From the NCBI RefSeq assembly GCF_002954775.1, contig NZ_PJME01000004.1:248001-312000 (forward strand): DNA of 64,000 nucleotides. Direction: 5' to 3'. The notes under the pieces are model-generated. The model did not search any database, was not told the origin of the DNA, and saw nothing but the letters and a program-made list of their open reading frames with translations. The stretch comes from Streptomyces geranii. GTDB taxonomy: Bacteria > Actinomycetota > Actinomycetes > Streptomycetales > Streptomycetaceae. This document shows, piece by piece, positions 25,854 through 34,068 of this stretch. Within the stretch, counting starts at the first letter, position 1; each line of letters opens with the position of its first letter. Made by a program: the position numbers and the translations under genes.

Positions 25854-26876
25854 TCAGCCGCCGTTGGACTGCCGGACGCCTTCCGCCAGCGCGTCGAAGG
25901 AGTACAGGAACCCTCCGGCGGGCCCGCTGACGGTCATGTAGGCCTTGGTCCCGCCGGGCGTGATCGCTACGTTCGTCGCCGACTCCAGCCCCGCGGCCCG
26001 GCCGGGAGGAACCTCGACCGTCGCCAGACGCTCGCCGTACTTGTCGTACACGACCATCGCCGCACGGCCGTGCAGGCCCTGGTAGAGATTGCCGTCCGCG
26101 TCCACCGCGATCGAGTCGGTCTGGGCGATCCCGCCGTCGACGCGGATGGCGGTGTGCCGGGAGGTCACCTTTCCGGCTCCGTCGAGGCGAAGGTAGGAGA
26201 TCCGGTTCTGGGTCAACTCGCTGACCCACAGCCCGCGGTAGCCCACATCGAACGAGACGCCGTTCGTCGCGGCCAGTTCCCCGGCCACAACGGTTGCTGT
26301 CCGGCCGTCGCGGTCGATCCGGACGACGCGACCCAGCGGCTCGTCCCCGGACGGGGCACGTGAGTCGCTGACGTACAGGTTGCCCGCCTCGTCGAAGGCG
26401 ATGTCGTCGGCGTTCATCCGCGCCCCGTCGACCTCACCGGAGAAGAAGGTCCGCGGATCGCTCCCGTCCGCGGCCAGGCTCACGATGTCGCCGTGGACGT
26501 AGTCGGTCAGGTAGATCCGTCCGTCGTACGGGCTGAACTGCGCCGAGGTGTAGGCGCCCCGGTCGTCGGTGTGGACCGGCCGCGAGGTCTTCTTCGCGAC
26601 GTCGACGCGTATCACCTTCGGCTTGCCCGCCGGAGCGGTGACGTCGACGACGAGCAGTCTGCCGTTCGCGTCGAAGGTGGGGCCCTCCAGCAGGGTCATT
26701 CCGGTCTCTTCGTGCACCTTCGTCAGTTGCATGACCTGCTGGGCGCGGATGGTCCTGCCCGCGCCGACGGAGGCCGTGCTGTCGCCGGGGTCACCCGTGT
26801 CCGTACCGCATCCGGTGAGGGCCAGGGTGGCGAGCGCGGTGAGTAAGGCGAGGGACGGGATCGGGAGCCGTCGCAT
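25854..26876 (-). CDS. SMP-30/gluconolactonase-like lipoprotein
   Basis: A 340-residue exported beta-propeller. A signal peptide ends in the lipobox LTGC (Cys23), and the mature part shows SMP-30/LRE-type blades (LLEGPTFDANGRLLVVDV, NADDIAFDEAGNLYVSDS, TDSIAVDADGNLYQG). ATG 26876 has GGAAGG 9 nt upstream; the longer open frame to 27122 runs through the intergenic region. The family includes calcium-dependent lactonases. It is divergent from a Baeyer-Villiger monooxygenase that makes lactones or esters, so hydrolysis of a related lactone is an attractive guess. Confidence 0.82.
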   Translation of the reverse strand: MRRLPIPSLALLTALATLALTGCGTDTGDPGDSTASVGAGRTIRAQQVMQLTKVHEETGMTLLEGPTFDANGRLLVVDVTAPAGKPKVIRVDVAKKTSRPVHTDDRGAYTSAQFSPYDGRIYLTDYVHGDIVSLAADGSDPRTFFSGEVDGARMNADDIAFDEAGNLYVSDSRAPSGDEPLGRVVRIDRDGRTATVVAGELAATNGVSFDVGYRGLWVSELTQNRISYLRLDGAGKVTSRHTAIRVDGGIAQTDSIAVDADGNLYQGLHGRAAMVVYDKYGERLATVEVPPGRAAGLESATNVAITPGGTKAYMTVSGPAGGFLYSFDALAEGVRQSNGG

Positions 26877-26899
26877 GGGGATCGACCTTCCTTGTCTGC

Positions 26900-26927
26900 T
26901 GTGGGCTGTGGGCTGTGGGCTGTGTGG
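26900..26927. repeat. Short tandem repeat TGTGGGC x3
   Basis: Three perfect copies of TGTGGGC and a partial fourth lie in the leader of the lactonase-like gene, upstream of its ribosome site. The region between it and the divergent monooxygenase gene is G-rich. No function is evident. Confidence 0.8.
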
Positions 26928-27009
26928 GGGTGCTGTTGCCGGGGGTGGGTGCGGGTGCGCCGAGGGTCCGGAGGCGCTGTGTCCTGATCTCGCGGTGCTC
27001 CCGTCCCTC

Positions 27010-27033
27010 CAACCGGACACCACTGTCCGGTTG
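27010..27033. promoter_or_regulatory. Perfect inverted repeat, candidate TetR operator
   Basis: Arms CAACCGGACA and TGTCCGGTTG (10 bp each, perfect) flank the 4-bp centre CCAC, 80 bp upstream of the monooxygenase ATG. Such length and symmetry are typical of TetR operators, and a TetR gene lies at 25172-25834. A possible -10 (TACGGT, 27038-27043) immediately follows, so binding could block transcription. Confidence 0.6.
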
Positions 27034-27112
27034 TTGCTACGGTAGCGGACGGCCGCCCGCTTGAGTGCGGGTGGCCGGCAGGGCAGCAGATCGACAGGAT
27101 TGAGGTCCCCCC

Positions 27113-28927
27113 ATGACGACAACCCCTCAACAACTACCCGCCGCCGCCGAACTCGCCGCGCTGAGGCAGCGCTACCGCCTCGAACGTGAGCGTCGTGTCC
27201 GCCCCGACGGCGCCCGCCAATACCGTTCCGCCGACGCGGAGTTCGGCTACTACGCCGCCGATCCCTACGTGGGCGAGGTGGCCGGACGCGAGCCGCTGCG
27301 CGACACCGTCGACGTCGCCGTGGTCGGCGGCGGCTTCGGCGGCATCCTCGCCGGGGCGCGGCTGCGCCGGGAGGGTGTGGAGAGCGTCCGGATCGTCGAG
27401 AAGGGCGGCGACTTCGGGGGCACCTGGTACTGGAACCGGTACCCGGGCGTCCACTGCGACATCGAGTCGCACGTCTACCTGCCGATGCTCGACGAGACCG
27501 GATACGTCCCCGAGTGGAAGTACGCCCCAGGCGAGGAGATCCGTCGCCACGCGATGCGGATCGCGCGCAAGTTCGACCTGTACACGGACGCCCTGTTCTC
27601 CACCTCGGTCACCTCACTGACCTGGGACGAGGAGTTGGGCGCGTGGATCGTGGCCACCGACCGGGGCGACGAGTTCCGGGCCACGTACGTCGTCACCGCC
27701 ACCGGCACCCTGTCCGAGCCGAAACTCCCCGGGATCCCGGGCATCGAGGACTTCCAGGGCCACACCTTCCATACCTCGCGCTGGGACTACGCCTACACGG
27801 GCGGCACCCCGGACGGCGGCATGACCGCCCTCGCGCGCAAGCGGGTGGGCATCGTCGGCACCGGCGCCACCGGCGTCCAGGTCATCCCGATGCTGGCCGA
27901 GGACGCGGCCCACGTCTACGTCTTCCAGCGCACCCCCTCGACGGTGGACGTACGCGCCAACCGCCGTACCACCGCCCACGATGTCGGCGCCGACCACGAC
28001 GGCTGGGCACGCGAACGCCGCGAGAACTACCTCCGCATCGTCTCCGGGGAGACAGCCGAACGAGACCTCGTGGCCGACCAATGGACAGTGTCGGCGGGCT
28101 TGTTGGAGAAGCTCCTGCCCAGTTTCCGCCGCCAGGGCGAACGGCAGGACTTCGAAGCGGTCTACGAGGCTGCCGACGCAGCCAAGATGAACGAACTGCG
28201 CGCCCGCGTCGAACAGACCGTCACCGACCCGGACACGGCGCACAAGCTCAAACCCTGGTACCGGTACGCCTGCAAGCGCCCCACCTTCTCCGACCGGTAC
28301 TACCCGGCGTTCAACCGGGCCAACGTCACCCTGGTCGACACCGCGGACACCCACGGCATCGAACGCGTCACCGCTGACGGGGTCGTGGTCGGCGGCACGA
28401 CGTACGAACTCGACTGCCTGGTCTTCGCCACGGGCTTCTCCGTCGGAACGTCCGGCATCCACTCCGGCAAGCTCCCCGTCCATGGCAGGAACGGAACCCA
28501 ACTCCTGCGCGCCTGGGCGCAGGAGGGCCCGCGCACCCTGCACGGCTTCACCAGCAACGGCTTCCCGAACCTGATCCAGCTGGGAATCCTGCACAACGCC
28601 AGCAGCGTCAACTTCACCCACATCCTGGACGAACAGGCCGTCCACGCAGCCGCCCTCGTCGCTGCCGCCGAGGCAAAGGGCGCGGTCGTCGAACCGTCCC
28701 GCGAGGCCGAGGACGCCTGGATCGCCGCCCTGGCCGAAGACGCCCCCGACCACGAGTGGTTCCACGCGGAGTGCACCCCCGGCTACTACAACCGCGAGGA
28801 CCGAGGCCGCCCGAACGGCCCGACGGCCTACCCGCACAGCGCGGTGGCCTTCCACGAGATCCTGAAGCACTGGCGTGAGCATTCGATGGACGAGATCCTT
28901 CGGGCCAGGGCCTGCACGCGAGCGTAG
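27113..28927 (+). CDS. Flavin-dependent Baeyer-Villiger monooxygenase
   Basis: A 604-residue class B flavin monooxygenase that uses NADPH and oxygen to insert oxygen next to a ketone, giving an ester or lactone. The first Rossmann motif VVGGGFGG is near residue 70, the BVMO fingerprint FQGHTFHTSRWD at about 214-225, and the NADPH motif IVGTGATG near 246. An N-terminal extension of about 60 residues resembles those of BVMOs for large cyclic ketones. It has its own promoter region with a strong inverted repeat. The divergent lactonase-like gene and nearby SDR suggest a ketone-degrading island; the substrate is unknown. Confidence 0.92.
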   Translation: MTTTPQQLPAAAELAALRQRYRLERERRVRPDGARQYRSADAEFGYYAADPYVGEVAGREPLRDTVDVAVVGGGFGGILAGARLRREGVESVRIVEKGGDFGGTWYWNRYPGVHCDIESHVYLPMLDETGYVPEWKYAPGEEIRRHAMRIARKFDLYTDALFSTSVTSLTWDEELGAWIVATDRGDEFRATYVVTATGTLSEPKLPGIPGIEDFQGHTFHTSRWDYAYTGGTPDGGMTALARKRVGIVGTGATGVQVIPMLAEDAAHVYVFQRTPSTVDVRANRRTTAHDVGADHDGWARERRENYLRIVSGETAERDLVADQWTVSAGLLEKLLPSFRRQGERQDFEAVYEAADAAKMNELRARVEQTVTDPDTAHKLKPWYRYACKRPTFSDRYYPAFNRANVTLVDTADTHGIERVTADGVVVGGTTYELDCLVFATGFSVGTSGIHSGKLPVHGRNGTQLLRAWAQEGPRTLHGFTSNGFPNLIQLGILHNASSVNFTHILDEQAVHAAALVAAAEAKGAVVEPSREAEDAWIAALAEDAPDHEWFHAECTPGYYNREDRGRPNGPTAYPHSAVAFHEILKHWREHSMDEILRARACTRA

Positions 28928-28980
28928 AAATCCGCCGGGCCGGCCCATCGCGGCCTGCTCGGGCGATACGAGGGGGAATT

Positions 28981-31227
28981 GTGGAACACGGAACGCACAG
29001 AGGTGTTCTGCGGAGATGTGCGGCGGTCCTGTTCGGCCTGCTCGGACTCCTGGCGGGCCTGCTGGTGGCGCCGACCGTGGCGCAGGCCGCCCCGACGCTC
29101 CCGGGCGGCAAGGCGAACTGGGTCGTCTCCGTCGGCGGACTCGACATCCCGGGCAACAACAACTACCGGAACTGGGTGCGGCTGGGGTACTACACCTTCC
29201 AGGCGGACGGCACTGTCACGACCGACTTCTGGGCCTGGAACCAGCGGGATCAGCCCATCCGCGTCCCCGCCGTCACCGACGCGAACTGCGGTGCTCCCGT
29301 TCCCACATGCGACGTCCGGACCGTCGACGGCTTCGGCAGCCGTCCCGGCCAGGGCTTCAAGGGGACGTACGCGCACGCCGCCGGGGGCCGGGTCGTCGTG
29401 ACGTGGACCAAGGACAGGTCCGGGGCCGCTCTCGACGATCCGCTGACCGAGTCCTGGATCCTGGAGTCGGCGCAGCTGGCCGGCGGGGGTGTGGCACGGA
29501 TGCGCAGCTCGAACTACTACGCCGAGCAGTTCGATGCCACTGTCCCCGGGCCCATTGACCAGTTCTCCGACTACGGAGCCACTTTCGGGATCGCGTACGG
29601 CTCCAACGCCGGCATGTCGAGCCGCGTGCCCATGGAACAGCTGCTCACCGACGACGAGTACAGCACGGAGAAGTACAAGGGCTCCTTCATCACCGCCAAC
29701 GGCGGTGTCGTGCGACGTGAGGGGACAGGCGGCGACTGGACGTTCAGTGGCGAGGGCGCAGGCGCCACCAACTCGGGGAAGCCGTGGCAGGCTTGCGCGG
29801 GCGACGCCGAGTGCATGGGCTATCTCCAGCCGGGAACCAGTTGTCAGCCGCAGGGCGGGAACAACTCCAAGAACCGGGTCCGCTACCTGGCCGAGTTGGG
29901 CACCGGTCGGCAGAACACCGAGGAGTACTGGTGCGAATCACTCCTCGGTACAGGCGACAAGACGTGCTACACGTACAACTCGCATCCCCGGCCCATGCTC
30001 CAGGTCATCGACGACGCCGGACGCTTCCAGGGCTGGGTGGGCGTGGAGGCGTTCACACACGTGGAAACCCGTGATCCGCAGACAGCGACAAAAGAATGGA
30101 GCGGACACTACTGGGGTGTCTTCGACATGGTGTCGGAATCCCAGCTCCGGCCCGACCTCTCCGAGCCCGGCACGGTACGGAAGTTCCGGCTGGCCCATGG
30201 CAACAGCGGCGTCGACAACGGCACGCTGGACTGGGGAGCCCGCAGCGTCACCTTCGCGGGGACCAACCATGTGGTCAGCGGCTGCCGCAAGGTCGAGATC
30301 ATCGCGATGACGCCGAACGGGCTCACGGATGTCGCGACGACGTCCAAGCTGTGCGCAGGAACGGCGGACAGACCCTTCTCCGGCACGGTGACCATCGACG
30401 TACCCGGCGGCCCCAACCGCGTCCAAGTCGCCTATCTGGTGTCGGACGACGGATCGGAGCCCAGCACGCCGAAGTACACCATGCTCTGCAGCCGCAGCGG
30501 CTGCGCCTACACCGGCTACCAGGAGCCCACCCCGAACTTCCGGGTCGCCCACGGCCAGAGTTACGCGGTCGGCGAGCTGAACTGGTCGGCGCGCAGCGCG
30601 GTCTTCTCGGGCGACAACCATGTCGCCAGCGGCTGCCGGTACGTCGAAGTGATCGCCTCGGCTCCGGACGGCACCACCGACCGGGGCACCTCCAGCCCGC
30701 TGTGCGTCGGCATGGAGGCCGACAACACCCGGCCGTTCAACGGCACCGTCACCATCGACCTGCCGGGCGGTCCGAGCAATGTGCAGGTGACGTACTGGGT
30801 GTCCGAGGACGGCGGCCTCACCTACTCGACCAAGGAGACGGCGACCTGCACCCGGGTGCGGTGCTACACCACGGAGGAGCGTGACCCGATCACCGAGTTC
30901 CGGGTCGCCTACGGCAACAGCGTCGCCACCGGCAGGGTCACCTGGCTCGAACGGTCTGTCAGCTTCTCGGGCAACAACCATGTAGTCACGGGCTGCCGCT
31001 ACGTCGGACTCGCTGCCATCGCGTCCGGGATCGACCGGCGTGCCAATTCCAGTCCGCTGTGCGTCGGAACGGAAGCGGACAACACCCGGCCCTTCGCCGG
31101 CACGATAAGTCTCTCGGAGGTGGAGGGCGGCGCCGCATACGTCGACATCTCGTACCTGGAACCGGTCACGGGCGGGAACCCCCGGGTCCTGGACACGGCG
31201 AGGTGCACACCCGACGGCTGCGTCTAG
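28981..31227 (+). CDS. Secreted protein with three tandem copies of an unrecognised domain
   Basis: A 748-residue exported protein that I do not recognise. A signal peptide is present (arginines, hydrophobic stretch, cleavage after AQA at residue 36). Residues about 40-395 form a unique region with several cysteines. Three repeats of about 120 residues then start near 398, 518 and 638. Each has the pattern FRVA.G, W..RSV.FSG.NHV.SGCR, LC.G, PF.GT..I and V...Y, with conserved cysteines likely forming disulfides. The GTG start at 28981 follows GAGGGGGAATT. The fold suggests a wall or surface adhesin-like or carbohydrate-binding beta domain, but no function can be assigned. Confidence 0.8.
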   Translation: MEHGTHRGVLRRCAAVLFGLLGLLAGLLVAPTVAQAAPTLPGGKANWVVSVGGLDIPGNNNYRNWVRLGYYTFQADGTVTTDFWAWNQRDQPIRVPAVTDANCGAPVPTCDVRTVDGFGSRPGQGFKGTYAHAAGGRVVVTWTKDRSGAALDDPLTESWILESAQLAGGGVARMRSSNYYAEQFDATVPGPIDQFSDYGATFGIAYGSNAGMSSRVPMEQLLTDDEYSTEKYKGSFITANGGVVRREGTGGDWTFSGEGAGATNSGKPWQACAGDAECMGYLQPGTSCQPQGGNNSKNRVRYLAELGTGRQNTEEYWCESLLGTGDKTCYTYNSHPRPMLQVIDDAGRFQGWVGVEAFTHVETRDPQTATKEWSGHYWGVFDMVSESQLRPDLSEPGTVRKFRLAHGNSGVDNGTLDWGARSVTFAGTNHVVSGCRKVEIIAMTPNGLTDVATTSKLCAGTADRPFSGTVTIDVPGGPNRVQVAYLVSDDGSEPSTPKYTMLCSRSGCAYTGYQEPTPNFRVAHGQSYAVGELNWSARSAVFSGDNHVASGCRYVEVIASAPDGTTDRGTSSPLCVGMEADNTRPFNGTVTIDLPGGPSNVQVTYWVSEDGGLTYSTKETATCTRVRCYTTEERDPITEFRVAYGNSVATGRVTWLERSVSFSGNNHVVTGCRYVGLAAIASGIDRRANSSPLCVGTEADNTRPFAGTISLSEVEGGAAYVDISYLEPVTGGNPRVLDTARCTPDGCV

Positions 31228-31306
31228 GAACGGGTCTCGGGTACCGGTCTCCATGAAGGGCAACTGGCCGGGCGATCGTGATCGGGGCTACGCACATCTC
31301 GGGGAG

Positions 31307-31804
31307 TCAGGTGAGGAGCCGGATGCCGGGAGTATGGGCACTCGTGGCGAGTGGATGGTCACAGTGGGTACAAGTGCTGGTTACCGGCCGCACCATGTTG
31401 GTTTGAATGGTGAACGTTCCCGGCTGTTGGGATTTTGGGCAGTAGTACCCGGCGTGCAGGCGGACCCAGGGTGCACCTGTCAGGGCTGTGGCCGACTGGT
31501 CCCGCTTTGCGTCGTGGAACGGCGCCCACCAGTAGTCGACAGTGGTCCGAAGCGTCGTCCGCTCCCGTTCGTCGGTGACGTCGAAGCCGGCGATCCGTGC
31601 GGCACTGGGATGCTCCGGGCGTTCCCTGTCCGACGAGCAGATTGCGTGCTCCTGGCCGTGCAGGAAGGAGGTCGTGCGCCCGGTGCGCCCGCAGATGAAA
31701 CAGTCCAGGCTCAGCTCCAACTTCCGCTGCCAGTGCAGGTTGTGGAGGCTCTCGCCTCGGATGGGGCAGGTCAGTTCGGCGGTGATCTCTACGCTTCGCA
31801 GCAC
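31307..31804 (-). CDS. Small cysteine-rich hypothetical protein
   Basis: A 165-residue protein without a recognised function. It has several Cys pairs that could bind zinc (CFICGRTG, YYCPKSQ, CTHCDHP) and a C-terminus reading TFTIQTNMVRPVTSTC that looks like a conserved actinomycete hypothetical family. No signal peptide or membrane helix is seen. It converges on the secreted repeat protein gene, with 79 bp between. Codon positions are less GC-biased than neighbours, so it may be lineage-specific or recently acquired. Confidence 0.6.
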   Translation of the reverse strand: MLRSVEITAELTCPIRGESLHNLHWQRKLELSLDCFICGRTGRTTSFLHGQEHAICSSDRERPEHPSAARIAGFDVTDERERTTLRTTVDYWWAPFHDAKRDQSATALTGAPWVRLHAGYYCPKSQQPGTFTIQTNMVRPVTSTCTHCDHPLATSAHTPGIRLLT

Positions 31805-32026
31805 ATGGCGATCATTTCAGACAGCTTCAGGCTGCCGTCGGTCATGGGCAGGCCGGTGCAGAGGGCTGTGCCCTTGCCTCGCGATCGCGGCCAAGCCGCG
31901 CTTTCTGTGCTTCCTGTTCTTCGTCCTCCAGGCCGACTGGCAACCGGATACATCCACGGTCTGTTTTGCTGTTGTCCTGGTCGCTGGATTGTGGCTGACT
32001 GGCGGCGATACAGAGGGGGAGTGGGC
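31805..32026. other. Intergenic, no gene recognised
   Basis: About 220 bp between two divergent small genes. It should hold both promoters. No strong palindrome or RNA gene was recognised. Confidence 0.4.
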
Positions 32027-32383
32027 ATGGGTAACTGGGCTGCGATTGTGCAGTACTTCAACGGTGAGTCGCACAGCACCGAGTTCATCTGCCACGGGCG
32101 GGAGACGAAGGCCCAGGCGCTGGAGGAGCTCCGCGCTGTCCTCCATACATACGTACCGAGCAAGAACATCGTCGAGAAGCGGCGCCGTGTGTACCGCTTC
32201 GCCGACCACGAGTCGTACCTGGTGGTGATCAAGGGCAGGCTGACTGAGTGGGAATGCACCCTGCGCGTCGTGGAGTTGATCTCGGACTCGACCGATCCGG
32301 CCGTGGCGGAGAAGGTGCGGTGGGAGCAAGGCGCAGCGGACGTGGCTGACGGTCCGCAGGACCGGCTCCCGCCCGGCTACTGA
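32027..32383 (+). CDS. Small conserved hypothetical protein
   Basis: A 118-residue cytosolic protein beginning MGNWAAIVQYFNGESHSTEF. The GGGGGAG ribosome site at 32014-32020 fixes the ATG at 32027; the much longer open frame back to 31253 is not credible. A compact alpha/beta domain (KAQALEELRAVLHTY, RRRVYRFADHESYLVVIKG) precedes a polar tail. It resembles short hypothetical proteins scattered in Streptomyces genomes. No function can be given. Confidence 0.65.
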   Translation: MGNWAAIVQYFNGESHSTEFICHGRETKAQALEELRAVLHTYVPSKNIVEKRRRVYRFADHESYLVVIKGRLTEWECTLRVVELISDSTDPAVAEKVRWEQGAADVADGPQDRLPPGY

Positions 32384-33060
32384 CCGGCAGGTCGAACTCC
32401 ACGGGGATCGGCCGCCGATCGACTGGTGGGAAGCCAACGTGTACCGCAGTTGATCCCGGTATCGCTCGTCTGCCGGACGGTAAGACTGTGGTCCCCCAAC
32501 GTGGGGGAGACCCGAGACCGGGTCGGTTTTGTGGTTCCAGCCTGTCCAGACCCCGTTGGTCCGGACGGCGAACCGGCACCGCCCGGTTCTGCAGTGCTGC
32601 CTCTCCTGCCTGAAAGTCGCACGGGCGCAGCAACAAGGCCTCCTTCGCGCCAAGAGCACCCCCGTCTCCGTACTCGGGTCTCGCCGCGATCGAGCCTCCG
32701 GTGGGCCTGGCGGAAGGGGCGCCTTCCTTCCGGAATCAGACGCTCCGGTGGCCCGCTCCGAGGTAGGCACTGATCCCCGTGCCGCCTCGCCCGGTCCCCG
32801 TGTCGCCCCCTGTCGCCCGCCGTCGGCTCGGGAACCCTGCCCCTTCCGGCGCCCATCGCCAGGCCCCTGAACCGACTCGTCCGACGTCAACGTTTCGTCA
32901 TGTGTCGACGCACTGTGATTAATCCTGCGTCAGGAGCAGCGGTGGCGAGGTGCTGGTTCCCGTTAGGGTCGTAGTGAGCGTGTGCTTTTTGTGCAGGCAG
33001 TCGGAGCAGGTCGCTGTCGGCCGGGCCCGGTCGAGCGGGTGGAATCGGGGATGGGGCGGG
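32384..33060. other. Long non-coding stretch, no gene recognised
   Basis: About 680 bp. Open frames on both strands lack convincing starts and composition, so none was called. It holds one clear inverted repeat at 32490-32512 and the leader of the Ppx/GppA gene. Confidence 0.4.
32490..32512. promoter_or_regulatory. Inverted repeat CCCCC-AACGT-GGGGG
   Basis: GGTCCCCC and GGGGGAGACC face each other around AACGT, a near-perfect palindrome of 23 bp. It could be an operator or a short hairpin; no T-run follows, so a terminator is less likely. Confidence 0.35.
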
Positions 33061-34068
33061 ATGGGTCGGGGAGTGGCGGGGCGGGCCGCCGTACTGGATG
33101 TCGGGTGCCACAGCGCGCTGCTGACGGTGGCCGGGTGGCAGCCGGGGACCGGGCTGGAGCAGGTCTTCTCGTACAAGGTGCGGCTGCGGCTGCAGGAGGC
33201 GGTCGACCGCCGGGGGCGTATGCGTGAGGCCGGGATCGCCGATGTGCAGCGTGCCGTGGCCGAGGCGATGGGTGCGGCCCGGGGTAGCCGCCCGCCGACC
33301 GTGTTTCCTTTCGGGACCTCGGTCATCCGGGACGCGGCCAATCGGGACCAGGTGATCGCGCGGGTCGCCCGTGCCACAGGTGTCCGGCTGCGGGTCCTGG
33401 CCGGTGAGGAAGAAGCCCGCCTGGCTTATGTGGCCGCGCGGAAGTGGGCGGGGTCCGAGAGCGGCCCGCTGCTGATGCTGGACATCGGCGGTGGCACCGT
33501 GGAGCTGGCCATGGGCCGGGGAGCGCAGCCGAGCAGTGTGCTGTCGCTGCCGCTGGGTGCACGGCGGATCACCAGGGACCGGCTCCCGGGCGGTGTCCTC
33601 GCCTCCTCGGGGCGTCTGGAGGAGGTCCGGGAATATCTTGGGCATGCCCTGAGCACGACGCCGGGGCTGCCGGTGGCCGCGCGGGACGGGCGGGTCGTCG
33701 CCTGTTCGAAGACCTTTGAGCAGCTCGCCCTGCTGGCCGGAACGTCACCTCGGCGCGGGAAGGCCCATCGTGGGCGGCAGTTGACGCTGTCCCAGTTGCG
33801 GCCGTGGATTCCGGTGCTGGCCCGCACGGACCCCGCCCGGCGGATCCGGCTGCCGGGCATCTCGCGGCATCGTGCGGGGCAGGCGCTGGCCGGCGCGTTG
33901 GTCGCCGAGGCGCTGCTCAAGGCGTGCGAGGCCGAGAGTGTCGACATCTGTCCTTGGTCGACCAGGGAAGGGTTGCTGCTGGAGGATCTCGGCGTGGTTG
34001 CCGCGGCGCCCCGGCACGACTTCCCCTCCCCGGTCGGCCGACCGGTGGCTCGTGGTCAGGTCAGTTGA
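33061..34068 (+). CDS. Ppx/GppA-family exopolyphosphatase-like protein
   Basis: A 335-residue member of the Ppx/GppA sugar-kinase/Hsp70-like fold, whose relatives hydrolyse polyphosphate or pppGpp. Motif 1 reads AAVLDVGCHSALLTV instead of the usual DIGTNS form. The second loop is normal (LLMLDIGGGTVELAMGRG), as is VFPFGTSVIRDAANRD. ATG 33061 was chosen because the upstream frame looks non-coding. Actinomycetes usually have two related copies; the altered first loop hints at a divergent one. The last 8 bp overlap the convergent alpha-galactosidase gene. Confidence 0.82.
   Translation: MGRGVAGRAAVLDVGCHSALLTVAGWQPGTGLEQVFSYKVRLRLQEAVDRRGRMREAGIADVQRAVAEAMGAARGSRPPTVFPFGTSVIRDAANRDQVIARVARATGVRLRVLAGEEEARLAYVAARKWAGSESGPLLMLDIGGGTVELAMGRGAQPSSVLSLPLGARRITRDRLPGGVLASSGRLEEVREYLGHALSTTPGLPVAARDGRVVACSKTFEQLALLAGTSPRRGKAHRGRQLTLSQLRPWIPVLARTDPARRIRLPGISRHRAGQALAGALVAEALLKACEAESVDICPWSTREGLLLEDLGVVAAAPRHDFPSPVGRPVARGQVS

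Noticed and set aside
26900..26927. TGTGGGC tandem repeat as a CRISPR fragment
   Set aside because: The units are 7 bp with no spacers and there are no cas genes.
31253..32026. Long N-terminal extension of the 118-residue protein
   Set aside because: It runs antisense through the Cys-rich gene and lacks a ribosome site; the site at 32014-32020 supports the short start.
32426..32870. Short open frames in the 32384-33060 gap
   Set aside because: Starts lack ribosome sites and neither strand gives a recognisable or compositionally convincing protein.
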